The notes under the pieces were generated by a model. It had not been told where the DNA came from. It saw only the letters and a list, made by a program, of their open reading frames with translations, and did no database searches. The position numbers and the translations under genes are program-made. 64,000 nt of DNA from Solen grandis. Its lineage: Eukaryota > Mollusca > Bivalvia > Adapedonta > Solenidae. Of this stretch, positions 12,061-24,099 are shown piece by piece (the first letter of the stretch is position 1; every line of letters starts with the position of its first letter). The stretch is from contig CM037789.1 in assembly GCA_021229015.1 (NCBI GenBank), positions 39,282,926-39,346,925 on the forward strand, given 5' to 3'.

Positions 12061-12107
12061 AGATGTTGCAGAAAGTCCTATCATTCGTTTAAACGAATGA
12101 CATCTAG

Positions 12108-12849
12108 TTTGTATTAAGTTTCGTCAAGAGTTATCTACCTTTGTAGCCCTGAATACTCATGGTTTTCAAGTCTGTACCATGCTAGTTATGGAGATATGAG
12201 TTTGTAAGTAGGTTGTATGCGAAACTTAAATCATAATTCTAAGATAAAATTGGGCCATGACTTGTAATAAATTCAGTCAAGAGTTTGGTTGTGTGTTACT
12301 CCTGAACATACTGTTAAACTGTCAAATCCGAAATATAAACTGGATAGTAACTTGCATGCACAAACTCCGTCGCAGTAGTTACCTCCCCCTACATTTGTCG
12401 ATAACCACTGCCATCACAAGTAGATTTCGGCTGATATAGACCGGATTTACGTTTTCCACTTTTGACTTTAGTTTTTGAATATATCAGATCAGTTTCGTTA
12501 TATTTCACGAAAATAACATTTATGATTATGAGAAAAGTAAAAAAAATAAAATAACATTAATTTATAATATTATGAGTGTTGGCCACATGATTTCAAATAT
12601 CATCACGTGAAATGTGTGGTGGCAGTGGTTAAAGTAGCGTAGCGTAGCGTGACGTAACCGGTGCGCGGAGTTTGTTGCATGCAATGCAACCGTCCTGCAA
12701 TGGCTCCCATAGTAATTAAATAGTCAAGCTATTATAAAATGTATATTATTTTTTGCTTTATGCTTTTGATATGTATACAGATCTTCAAGGGGCTATAATG
12801 AAATTATTATGATCTACCCTAAATGGTTACTCTTACGATTGCTTGTTTC
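12108..12849. other. Gene-free stretch
   Basis: AT-rich with a short GTAGC repeat (AGTAGCGTAGCGTAGCGTGA near 12632). No coding or repeat family that I recognise. Confidence 0.4.
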
Positions 12850-13012
12850 TTTGTTTGGGTTAACTGTCCCACTGACAGTATTTCAGTCATTTGGGGACCT
12901 GTGCCTACATGAGACAGATTTAGTGCTGCGACACTGCGATATCACGCCGTAGACAAGTGGCGTGATACTACACCCAATCACATTATCCCAGCACTGGGCC
13001 AACTCATCTAAG
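12850..13012 (-). repeat. SINE-B (body and tail)
   Basis: Plus-strand text GTCCCACTGACAGTATTTCA, then TCACGCCGTAGACAAGTGGC, then a CACATTATCC block; on the minus strand it ends in the tail ...GGGACAGTTAACCCAAACAAAG. It abuts another SINE-B copy in the same orientation. Confidence 0.75.
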
Positions 13013-13013
13013 A

Positions 13014-13310
13014 ACTTGTTTGTTTATTGGGTTTAAAGACCCATCGACAGTATTTCAGTCATGTCTACTTGAGACAGATGTAGTGCTGCCACACAGCGGT
13101 ATCACGTCGTAGACATGTGGCGTGATACCACACTCAGTCACATCATCCTGAAACCGGACCAACCAGTCCTGGAACCACCTTTATATGCTGAGCGCCAATC
13201 AAGGAAGCTGTACTAGAACTATTTTTTGACTTTGGTATTTCGCGGCCAGGGATCGAATCCATGACCTCCAGCCTCCATGGCGGACGCTGTAAGCACCATC
13301 TAAGAACTCA
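13014..13310 (-). repeat. SINE-B, near full-length
   Basis: The tail (plus text TTTATTGGGTTTAAAGACCC) is at the left, the body (CGTAGACATGTGGCGTGATA, then CCAGTCCTGGAACCACC) in the middle, and the tRNA-like head (TTTCGCGGCCAGGGATCGAA, then TCCATGACCTCC) at the right. This copy defines the order head-body-GACGTTAAAC tail on the minus strand. Confidence 0.8.
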
Positions 13311-13399
13311 GTTATGTGCTGAGCGCATCTATCAGTATAATTTGAATGATTTTGTAATAGAATCACAAGAACAAACGATGTTATACAAATTAAAACACT

Positions 13400-16300
13400 A
13401 GAAATACATTGAAACGTTTTATTTATCTTTACATGACATATTTTTGAAATGGTACAAAAATAGTAAATGGTTTCTTTATTATATCAAAGTTATGAATGGC
13501 CACGCGACAAATATACTGAACGAAAGCGAATTGTGTATTCATAGGATTTTTTATGTCATAAGTATTCATAACGTTTCTGACTTTGTATCAAATAAAATGG
13601 GTAAGATTTATGAAAAATTAAATACATCCAGCATCTTAATAAAATAATAACTCCGATCACTGGATATTTAAGTATTCGAGGACTGGAACGAATAATTTTG
13701 CAAGTATTTTATTCATTTTAAATTCAAAATGCAATAATTGATCGAATACTATTCAAAAAATTAATATCAAAAGAGGGATATTTTAAATACAAATTCCCCT
13801 TGCCAATCGGTAGTAAGAATAAATAAAGAACTATACATTAAATACAGAATCGCGGGCAAAAACCAGCAACATTTGTAGTCAACAATAATTATGCATCATA
13901 AAGTACATTTTTGGATAGAAAAAGTCATGAAAAACTAAAAGAATATATGAAAATTCATAAATATAAATCTATAATGAGTCTAAAAAAAGATGCGGTGCAG
14001 ACTCGAACATATATAAAAATATGCGCTGTTTTTTTATCCTTGCCTTTCAATGAAAATGAAAAATAAAAAGGTCCGTATTTGGCCTTACTTGATGTCATGT
14101 TAAGTGTTAAATATAAAAACCGAAACAATGAAAGAAAAAAAAACAATATCCACTATATACGATATGCATTTATAATTTCATTCTTTTTTTCTAAATCAAC
14201 AAATAAGCTGTACCGAACAATAGCAAATATTCAACTGATGAAATGGATAAAACATTTAAATAAAAAGGAAAAAAATATACTCCACTCCAGAAAACACACC
14301 TTAAAGGTTTGATTATGGTTTGTTTTGGTGTTTGTACTTGGTATGCATTAAGAACCACTGTAAACACATACCTACAATAGACCATTTCATGAGAGGATCG
14401 GCAATACCCGGTATAATTCGCTGATTTGAATTGACCAATCAGTGAATAGGGAAAATCTCAAATGTATGTTTATTTCCCGCTGAACACTAAGCAAAGAAAC
14501 AAAGATTAGGTGTTCGGGAAGTGTTCGTTGATTTACGTAGATTTACGTCTTATTTCGGAGTGAAATGGTCTATATAGCATATGATATTAGCATGTTAAAA
14601 TATGATATTATGAGTTAAAAATAGTAAAATATTGTTCGCAATATTAAACAAATTATAACTATGAGTATCATACACGATTCTCTAAGTACCATTAAAGATA
14701 AGAATGTTGATATTTGAACGAGGTTCTGCGATATATATTACAAATTCAATGGAAAAAGAAAATGTTCAGAGTTAAGATGTTATTTATTTTATAAAATCAG
14801 TGTGAATGAATTTCTTTTTATCTCTGGGAATCACACCATGACATCGTTTTAAAAATGGAAAAAAGCTATCACAGGTGTACAATCTTGAAAAAATAAAACT
14901 TAAATACCATTGGTTTATGATTTGTCCGTAATTCTATTTACAAAATGTAAACATTGTCACATTCCATCAATGATTTAAAATGTCAATATGAGAAATAAGT
15001 TAAAAAGACTAAAGCACATTTCCAGAATGCGCATTATTCACGCCTTCAAAAATGTCTTACAACAAAACATGACAAAAACCAGTAACGAGTCAAATGATAA
15101 AAACTAGACAAAATGATATTCCCGTTTCCTTATAGGGCTTGGTACAGAATAACCTAAACTACACACACATTGGAAAAAATAAGTGTTTACTATATTTTGC
15201 ACCAAGCCTTAGAAATTGAGTAAATATTTCATATTTGTCCTGAAAGTGGCCGGCAACAACTGCCCCTTAAGAACAGCCGACACCTTTATAATAAGTGCAA
15301 CTCATCTTAAATTTCCATGACAACCAGTAATAGTTCAAATACTCTGATCCGTCAAGTCGAGTCTTCCTTTCTTTGTATATACAAAAATAAAATAAAAACA
15401 TAAAAGCGTGTGAAAGGGAAAAATGATCATTTAATAGTTCAACTGAAGCAAAAAACAGGCACCCCCGCAATTTATTAATACGCTCTTCTCATCACGTGGT
15501 TTGGTTTGAAAAGAAACATAAAAAAATACGTGATTTTATATTTAAAATATGCCTGACTTCATATCATCAAATTAGTCGTATTTATTATATAAGATTTAAT
15601 TCGCAAAACAGACAATAAGAATTGATGTTCTCTTCTGATACTGGAATAAAATTGTTTCCATGAAAATGAATTTCATCTATTTTTGTAATCATTTCTATGT
15701 TAATTCATGTGCATTTGAAAGCAAATTCACGATATTAAATTCAAAGATAAATTTTACACGATAGGCTTTGATCTGACGGGCCATAGTAGTCAACCTATCA
15801 CAAATGTAAAACACATACACACACACATACACATGTACACACAGTATATACATTTCAATGGTGGTTTTCAATGCAATCCTCAGCAAGTTTAGTCTAAAAA
15901 TATTTCACAAATACTCTATGTACTCTATCCTGATACGGAACTAAAGAAATACATATAAATCAATTACTATACATTTGACTTTTAATGTCAGTTAAATATT
16001 TAACTTTCTGATTTCAATGTGTCATAAACGCGGAACCTATTCATGCATACATAGGCTGCGTTTTTTTGTTTTTTGGGTTGTTGGTTTTTATTACCCCAAC
16101 CAAAGCTCCAGTCAATCATGAGCGATTAAATTTCTTGAATGCTCATGATTTTCATGCGGAATGAATTATGAAAATAAACATCAACAGGACAACGTTTTCA
16201 TCTCAGCCGACATCACATGCGACCAAAAAAAATTCTCAGAAGTGATAACGATTCATGAAATCGAGTGAATGCATCGTCTCATTAAAACAATACAGAATGA

Positions 16301-18278
16301 ATGCTAATCTTAAATACGTAATCTAACAAAATGTTTATTATAGTATATGTCCTAAACTAAAACAATAATACATTCTGGAAAATAGCTAAAGGTTGGGTGA
16401 ACAGATGGGACATGCAGCAACTGAGAAAATAGGGGACCCTGTGTCTTCTCACATTTAAACAGGAAAAATCACACTGAAAATACTTATTACCTACTCACTG
16501 AATATGGTGTCACATTAAAGTTGATTATCATCATCATAACCATCAATATTTCTTTTTCTTTTTTTTTTAACTTTTTGTTTTTTTTTTATGTATTTAGATT
16601 CCAACAGTAATTACATGTATATCAAATGAATGAATGCAAATTTGCTTGCCTACCAATGCACACTTAATTGCAAAAAGATGATATTAGAATCTCTGATAAA
16701 ACTTCTTGAGATATTGCATATTTGCGAATATTGCAGAAAACAATCTCAGCTTACATTCAAAACTAATGAATTAATTGAAAAGATTCATACTTACAGGCAT
16801 AGAACTGTTTGGATTCATGAAGAGTGAATACTGCCTACAAATACTTCCATGCCATTGATTATCCATGCAGAGACAATATCTTTACATATTAGCATACATG
16901 TATGTATGGTTGAGTTATGATAAATACATGTAACACTTAAGCAGCGGCGATTCATCTGGAATAAATGAGCGTCACCCATGATTGAAGAAAACGTCTAAGA
17001 TAGATCTTGGTTTGAATATATATATAGAAAGGATCTTGTTAATTGTGAATTAGTTTCAGCTATTTCAAAATGGACGGAAAAATGAAAACATGCATGGTAC
17101 AAAATTATCTGATGAAATAACATGTTTTACTTCTAACAGCTTAGAACTTTGCTTGTGTTGTTTACAATGACATTCACTTAAGATTCAGATAAATTGAAAG
17201 GACTATATATAGTGTTCAAATAAACCTGAATAAAGAATACCTGTGCTGGCAAAAAAATGACAAATTTCCCTGATTTAGTTGTTTATAGTGAAAATCATTA
17301 TTTTCGATAAGGCACCTGAGATGTAATTGTTATCTCCCTTACGTAATCCAAATATTATATCGTTTTTGTTTCAATAACCTCTTCTAGTTTCATCTGGAGT
17401 CACTGAGAGAGATACTGAACGTCGAATCTCTCAAAGTACAAAGTACAGTACCTTCAACACTAAGGCGTTCCGATTAATTACGCGAATATTTATTCAAGGG
17501 AGGTCACTCTAGATTTGGTCACACTGGAGTTGCTTTCTAGCATCACGACATGCTGCATATCGTAAATCTGACAGCAGTTATTCCAGTTTTGTTGTGTGAA
17601 AGAAATGAAACAACTTACTCTTACATTTCTAAAAGATAATCTTTCAAGTTCAACACAGTGACAATTGAAATTTATTGTAAAAATGAAATTTTAAATTTCA
17701 AACACTATTTCCATAATCAAATCAATAAAGGAAAATGGTGTGTGTATTGGTGATCTCGAAATATAATTTGTAGAAAAAAAATCGTTGGATTTCCTTAAGT
17801 TCACTCATCATCATTCAATCATTACATCTCATATTACTTTAATCATTTACAATCACTTTAACAGTTTGACCAATTGGCAATCTTATTGCACGGATACCAA
17901 CTTTGTAAAGAATTTTATCTAAAAGTTTCTGTATATGTTCCAGCCATTTCCAGGTAATCCCACAGAAACAAAACTGAACATCGAACTTGTCTGGCGTCTG
18001 GAGTTCCTTCCCTTTACACGTAATCTTGAGTTCAGTCGGGAACCAGACAAAACATCACTCCTACACGACTACTTACACAACTACAACACAGATCTAGGTT
18101 AGGGATTTATCATTCAACACTCACTTTGACAACGTCTCACAATCTGTCATCACATCAGAACGAGACAACTGGTTAATCGTTGACATAATAGTAAAAATAT
18201 ATACAGAGAAAACAATAAAAAAGTGTGAGATAAAACAGTAAGATTTATATTAATTGTTCAACTAAATGTCCTAGAAAA
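13400..18278 (-). other. Repeat-poor AT-rich stretch; possible long 3' UTR of NIPA gene A
   Basis: Apart from one MITE (14378-14576) this is unusually free of the SINEs that fill the rest of the window. Reading along the minus strand from the NIPA stop codon, the run is ended near 13409-13420 by an AATAAA-type signal (plus text GTTTTATTTATC). A ~4.8-kb 3' UTR would explain the absence of insertions, but nothing in the sequence alone proves transcription. No ORF in it looks coding. Confidence 0.3.
14378..14576. mobile_element. MITE with ATAGACCATTTC terminal inverted repeats, copy 1
   Basis: Left end ATAGACCATTTCATGAG; right end GAGTGAAATGGTCTATA, the inverted repeat. The interior shares CGCTGATTTGAATTGACCAA and TGATTTACGTAG with the second copy at 19320. 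About 200 bp, no ORF. Confidence 0.7.
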
Positions 18279-21200
18279 TCATACGGCCGGTATACTTTCT
18301 AAGTTACTGATATTACTGTTTCTATCAGTAGTTTTAATGTCAGTAAGTTTAGGACTCGGTTCAAGTCCATCATCATTGTCATCAACAAACACATTCACTT
18401 GGTCTAGAGCACTGTCTTCCTCGTCATGACTCAAGTTTTCATTGTCTTCCAGCAGATGGTGGTCGTCATGGGCAACCGACGCCATGATGTCCCCATTCTG
18501 AGAACTGTGTGACGTCGTTCGTTTGTGAGCCTTCGGCAAGTGTCGCAGAGATACGTCCATGTTCTTGAAAGCATTCAAGAGAAATATTCCGCAGCAAATG
18601 ATAAGGAAACCGATCCCTGAGCCCATAATGTCTTTGAACGCCATGTTGCCGAATTCCTTGAACAGCACGAGAGAAAACATCACGACACATGACGTAAATA
18701 TGACGTAATACGTTGGCGTCACGATCGCTGTATTGTACGTGTCAAGCGCTTTGTTCAGGTATACAAGTTCGATCATACTACAGCCGATCACAATAGCTAT
18801 CATAACATAAGTAAGCACATTTGTAAACTCATTACGTCCATAGAAAGTTTCCTTTATTGCCACGCCCACACCTTTTGCTCCCATGACGGTGAAGGAGCCG
18901 AGGGTAGAGCAAACAGTGACGTAGACTAGCACGTTCTTCTGTCCGTACCGGGGCGCCAGGAAGAACATATTAATGAGGGCGGTGATGATCAGCAAAACAC
19001 AGAAGACAACGATACCTGCAATGACATGAAATAATATAAAATCAGAATATTTATGTAAAATACAAACGATTCGATTGGTGTAAAGGGCGCAAAGGCTACT
19101 GAACTAAGCATCACGAGAGGCCCCATATAACACTTTGACACAGAAAAATGGCTATAATTCTTACAAAATTCTTGACACAGTTACCTGCACTTTTCTGCTG
19201 ATTGGCCTTATCATGATAAATTGAGGGTATTATTTACAATAGTTACCAAACATTACGTAACATTAGTTAAGGACAAGACGTCACGTGATCCCAATTCACT
19301 TTGTGGAGGGGGGTATAATAAACCATTTCGCCAGAGGTTCGGCAATATCCGTTATAATTCGCTGATTTGAATTGACCAATCAGTGACTGGGGAAAATTCT
19401 CAACCTCATTGAACAATGAGTGAAGTGTAGATTAAGTATGTTTGCTGATTTACGTAGGTTTAAGTCTCATTTCGGAGTGGAATGGTCTATAATATCACAA
19501 AGTTGGGTAATCCAAATTAAATGTTAGTTTAAAAAAGCGTTGAAAGCATACTACACTTATATGAAAACACAGGTATTTTGAAGATACATTTTAGTATACC
19601 GTTAAAGGCGTTTACTTTAATCAGGTACATTTGCGTATCTCATGTAAATATTTCCTGTTAACCTTTCATCGAAATTTAGTCAACATATCATGTTTAGTAC
19701 ATGTTTGTGTTCTCCGGAACACGCGTCGCCTACTGAAGCGTGACGGAAAAAATGTGACAGACAAAAAGACGGACGAACATACAGACGACGGAAAAGTGAT
19801 CCCTATGTGTCACCTCTGCATTCAGCAGATGACACAAAAATCGGTTGTCTCTGCAAAATGTTGCTCAAGAGAAGGGATACTGTATACTGTTCAAAACCTG
19901 GACTTATGCAACAAGTACATATGCACCTTAAAGTAAGTGCATCAACGCAATACCCAGTGGGGTGGGGGTATATCAGGATGCGAAGGGATGCGAAGAGATC
20001 GGGGGGATTACCTGGCTCTAGTATTCGTCTGAGGAGTTCCTCCATAGTTCGAATCTCCTGCTCCTGGGGCGAGTGCACGACGATGAGGGTGGAGCCCAGT
20101 ACACACAACAAGCAGCCCACCTTGCCCATGAGGTTCAGCTTCTCCTTCAGGAAGTAGGACGCCATCATGGCGCTGCAAGTATACAAAATGGCGTTATGGC
20201 TAGATAAAAAAAATGTTGTTTCCACTTACCCGACCGATCCCATTTTATTTTGTATCAACCTTAAACTAATTTTCCTAGCATTCGGGTTATTATGGTTAAA
20301 AACTTTTTTTTTTCGTCTAATCCTCTTAAAAAGTAAGGAAAATCCTACCGACCTATTTATTTAGATGTTACGGAAACAAAATAAAAAAAACTTATTTTTT
20401 GCATAACTAGGCTCATTTCTATTGTCATTATATCAATACATTACTGTGTTTCTTTACAATCCATGTATTGTATACATTACTATTATATTAATGTCATATG
20501 TGCATATGTTTGAGGATATATAACAAAATCAAAATGAGCTGTATGTTAGGTATGTCATTTCGATAGATGCCTTTTTTGTTTACGTACATGAGAAAAATAC
20601 TGTGTATATATATATAGGAGTATATATGATGTAATAATTAAAGAAACACCTCGAAAGATTTCAATTGCGTGGTAAGTATGTAAGTATTGTCATGAAATTT
20701 GTAGTTTTGATAATATAATGTTGATTATGTTGATAATATACACATCGAGGGGTGAGAGCGAAACTATGCTAAGTGCATATAAATATAAAAGCACTTAGCA
20801 TAGTTTCGCTCTCAACCCTCGACATGTTAGTACTGTTAACGCTTGTCCAAATGAGCTATGATCTTGTACCCGTAAGTACAAAAATAAAAACTTAGATATA
20901 TCAAAATAAAACCCCTCTCTTTCTCTATCTATCTAGTTATCTATCTCTGTGTATGTATGAGGCAAAAAAAAATTAGTTCCGTTTCTAGTCTCCCAACCGA
21001 CCATCTTTTTTCACGGCCGACCTTTTTTTTACATTTCCGCCTTTAATAAAGCTTTTCTTTACCCTTTTTACTTTTCGCATCATTCAAAGGGTTAAAAAAA
21101 TCCCTACCTACCGTCCCTCTTACTTTCTGGCTGGAGACCAGAAACGTAACTTTTTTTTTTTGGCCTGAGTAGGAGCGTTATGTACACGTAATGCACACGC

Positions 21201-21398
21201 TCATGTACAAGTGAAGAACATGGTTGGAAATATAGGAAGCCTTAATTGTATGTAGCAATGGATGAAATTAAAATGTAAATAATGTAGCAAGAGCAATTAT
21301 ATATCTATTCAAAATAAGTTTGAAACACGATGATGATACTGTGATGCCCAAACTTGATAGAGCAGGAAATTAAATAAATAAATGACCAAACGTTACAC

Positions 21399-21433
<35 letters not shown>

Positions 21434-22893
21434 CCTGCATGAACTGAATTTGCAGATAAATATTTGCTATATGCAGCATGAACCATGAGATATACAAAAC
21501 TGACAGATTTTCTGAATATTCAATGATGTTTGGAAAATCCAAGATGGCGCTTACCTTGTGATGACACTGAGGGCACCCAATGGTGTGACCAGGGTGGCAG
21601 GTGCAAACAGGTAGGCCAGGAAGTTCATGATCTCTCCCACGATCACTGTAGACAGGAAAAAACACGTGATTTGCTATACATTCCATACATATATAAATGA
21701 ACTTTGGGTAAACGGTTAAAAGCACGTTTAAATCATCTTTTGGATTTCTATGATTGAAGCCATAGTAAACTGGGGTCGTATCATTGCAGAGGAGCAGTTT
21801 TTATATAAAATCTATACTCATTCAAAAGTTGTTATCTACCCGGATGCCTCCGTGCATTCAGGGTCTTCCTCCATATGTAATTAGCTGGACGTCGCTATAT
21901 GACTGAAATTCTGTCGAAGCGACGGTAAACTCAAATACTCAAGTCAAGTCAAAGTTGTTAGGATTAAAATATGCATTGTCATTCATAACATCATTATTTT
22001 GTAAAACAAAAAATATTTTTAAGCATTCGTTTTAGTTATCATTTCACAAGTCCTATACGTACAATATAATTATACTTACTGATGATCATTCCTGCCCACC
22101 ATAGCCATTCTTTAAGATAGCCCATCCCGCCGTCTCCTGTTTATTACAAAATAGATCTTCAAAAGTGTGCAAATAAAATATTATCATTATTTTTTCAATA
22201 TTACTATTATCATGGATATATATGTACGCTTCAGTGAAAACACGAGTCAATGCATAAAGATATAAACACATTCCGCAAAGCATACTAATAAAAACAGGTT
22301 GAATCACGCGTGAAATATTCAGATATTAACTTCTACATGTATTACTTGATGGAATATTTCACTGTTTTATTTGCTTGGGTTAAACGCCCCGCCGATAGTA
22401 ATTCAATCAAGTGGGAACCCAGGCCCCATGAAACAGATACTGCTCTGCTATATTGAGATATCAAACCACATAGAAATCGCATACAATTACACTCGGCCAC
22501 AGATATGGAATAAATTCTTTTCCAAGATAACACCGATTTTTTTTCTTTTTTGGCTTGGGTATTATCAATACATTAAAGATTACAACAAATATTAAATGCA
22601 TGCTGTCTGGATAATAATCGCAAATTCAAAACTATAATACTTTTCGCATATATATACAAACGTTACATACCTGCCCTTGTCGCTTGGCGTTTCGACACAT
22701 TGAGCAACCCCTTCTTTTTCAGGATGAAACTACTTCCGGTGAAGCACGCTGACGTCACCGCAAGCGCGAGACCAATCCAGAAGTTCTTCAGGGCCTCTTC
22801 CTTCGTCTCGCCTACCCATTGTGTTGTATTAATCTCAGAACTTTGAGTGGAGACGTTCAGTGTCGTTGTCGGATCAAGTGTTGTTGTGGCCAT
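18279..22893 (-). CDS. NIPA2-like: NIPA2-like magnesium transporter, gene A (five coding exons)
   Basis: Predicted multi-pass membrane Mg2+ transporter of the NIPA family, expected at plasma/endosomal membranes. Coding exons on the minus strand: 22893-22671, 22136-22080, 21645-21555, 20172-20012, 19015-18279. All borders are GT-AG with matching phases, giving 422 aa plus stop. The protein starts MATTTLDP, with an N-terminal tail holding an NTT glycosylation-type site. About nine hydrophobic segments follow: near FWIGLALAVTSACF, WLWWAGMIIMIVGEIMNFLA, the family signature [73 protein letters not shown], a segment ending LNKALD, TPTYYVIFTS and GIFLLNAF. An acidic cytosolic tail follows. Human NIPA2, about 360 aa, lacks the long acidic tail. 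The ATG lies 28 nt after a TTCTAG that could be a 5'-UTR splice acceptor, so the first exon and promoter probably lie further right. Confidence 0.93.
19320..19492. mobile_element. MITE with ATAGACCATTTC-type ends, copy 2, in intron 4 of NIPA gene A
   Basis: Left end ATAAACCATTTCGCCAGAG, right end GAGTGGAATGGTCTATA. The interior block CGCTGATTTGAATTGACCAA is shared exactly with copy 1 at 14378. It sits between coding exons 4 and 5, about 300 bp from the exon 5 acceptor. Confidence 0.7.
20746..20821. repeat. 76-bp near-perfect hairpin in intron 3 of NIPA gene A
   Basis: The left arm 20746-20776 and the right arm 20791-20821 pair over 31 positions with one mismatch, around a 14-nt AT-rich loop. 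The core of the arm is GCGAAACTATGCTAAGTGC. The size is like a short MITE or a small-RNA hairpin; no second copy is seen here. Confidence 0.8.
20980..21150. mobile_element. Candidate MITE in intron 3 of NIPA gene A
   Basis: It starts CCGTTTCTAGTCTCCC and ends GGAGACCAGAAACGTAA, an imperfect inverted pair. The interior has CCAACCGACC-type words and long T runs that recur in pieces near 20330, 31715, 34750-34830 and 38210-38340, so this is a dispersed family. Confidence 0.45.
21400..21434. repeat. GA microsatellite
   Basis: A TATA run followed by an uninterrupted AGAGAG tract, 120 bp downstream (minus strand) of coding exon 3 of NIPA gene A. Confidence 0.9.
21838..21960 (+). repeat. SINE-A 3' part in intron 2 of NIPA gene A
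   Basis: It has the body end ACCCGGATGCCTCCGTGCAT, then CTAATTAGCTGGACGTCGC-type text, and the tail TCTGTCGAAGCGACGGTAAA followed by CTCAAGTCAAGTC. The head is missing (5'-truncated copy). Confidence 0.75.
22370..22505 (-). repeat. Decayed SINE-B in intron 1 of NIPA gene A
   Basis: TGCTTGGGTTAAACGCCCCG, then CCGATAGTAATTCAATCAAG, matches the SINE-B tail and body with many changes. Confidence 0.5.
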
Positions 22894-22894
22894 T

Positions 22895-23895
22895 TTGACG
22901 TCTTTCTATTTTTTACCTAGAATTAAAAATGATATTCATAATGTCATGGGTATTTTCTTTTCAGGAATTTTCCCGAACTTCAGGTTCGTATTCGATATAA
23001 AACTAAAACAAAAAAGCTAAAATCAGGATTTTCATTTTTTTTATTTTAAATTTCCAACTTTTAGCCATATATTGATATTTTGATATCTTAATTATATTTT
23101 GAATAGAAAATAAGTCTAAAGGTGGACTAATATCTCTCTATGGTGTCTCAAAATGGCCAGACACGCCGATTGAATTTAAAACTTTGTTATGTCGTCGAAA
23201 GAATACTTCTCTTGCAAGAAAAGTAGTTCCAACAGTTAGCTAAAAAATTAACTCCTATTTTAAACCTTATTAGACCTACACACAAAATAGTATTGTTTTC
23301 AATACCTTAAGCCTTATTTTTCATTTAGTTTCTGTTTCATCCACATTAACTCTTCAAACCGGATAAACTCGGTAGCACGTTACATTTATCAATAATCTAT
23401 GTCACTGGGTGTACGAAGATCCCAGTGTATGCTAAATTTTATCCATAATCCAAACATGTTTGAATAACTGCCGGATTGCTTTTTGTATTTGCAGAACACT
23501 TCAATGCCTTGCAATCCCATGCCCAATATAGCTCAATCTAAAACTGTACACGTGACGGACATCTACTACCAATTGTGGCCAATATGGTCTTCCATACTAT
23601 AGATACGTTATCTGAGTTCCTTTCAGTTTAGATGTCTTGTCGCCTTTATTTTACTACGTTGTGATGATTACAAAATGATAAACGTGTATCAAAATGATAA
23701 TAAAAATTACAACTCGATCCCCCAGGTTAATGTTTGACTTATAAGGATTTGATATGTACATGTTTACTTCCCATGTAATGAGTTATGGGCAAACTAATAA
23801 AATCAGTATACAATATATATGTACAATAAAACATGTCTTGAGCAATCAATCAAGGGAACAAGATGGGTAGTGTCAAAAGTGGTCATTTAACAGAG
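22895..23895. other. Upstream flank of NIPA gene A
   Basis: AT-rich with no recognised repeat or ORF. A 5'-UTR exon may lie here or further right, but I cannot place a promoter. Confidence 0.3.
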
Positions 23896-23904
23896 GTGGT
23901 CGCT

Positions 23905-24095
23905 AAATGAAGGTTAAACATATAATAAAATGCCAGTCAAGTATTATTGATACTGACCGCTAAATGAAGGTTAAACATATAATAAAATGCCAGTCAAGTA
24001 TTATTGATACTGACCGCTAAATGAAGGTTAAACATATAATAAAATGCCAGTCAAGTATTATTGATACTGACCGCTAAATTTAGGTTTAGATATAG
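23905..24095. repeat. 57-bp tandem repeat (three units plus a decayed fourth)
   Basis: AAATGAAGGTTAAACATATA begins at 23905 and 23962 and 24019, then a diverged AAATTTAGGTTTAGATATAG at 24076, so the period is exactly 57 bp. The three full units are almost identical. An inverted relative (TGTTTAACCCTCATTAAGTG, then ACCACCTCTGTTAA) lies near 46320-46400 in NIPA gene B. Confidence 0.9.
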
Positions 24096-24099
24096 GTCG

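Larger units (their letters stand above)
7636..12107 (+). mobile_element. Outer Helentron-like non-autonomous element
   Basis: The 5' end is a hairpin at 7636-7666 whose arm is AGGACTTTCTGC. The 3' subterminal motif at 12068-12079 is its exact reverse complement, GCAGAAAGTCCT. It is followed by a perfect 20-base palindrome (TCATTCGTTTAAACGAATGA, 12081-12100), then CAT and CTAG (12104-12107), then T. Asymmetric inverted ends plus a 3' hairpin and a CTRR-type terminus are hallmarks of Helitron/Helentron rolling-circle elements. No Rep/helicase ORF is present, so it is non-autonomous. The internal region 9462-10850 holds ~454-bp tandem units. A second element (7703-9461) is inserted near its 5' end. 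Confidence 0.65.

Noticed and set aside
18466..18690. A second minus-strand ORF of 74 aa inside NIPA gene A exon 5.
   Set aside because: It is an out-of-frame shadow of the well-supported NIPA coding sequence.
23905..24095. A CRISPR-like array.
   Set aside because: Units are contiguous 57-bp repeats without unique spacers, in a eukaryotic genome.
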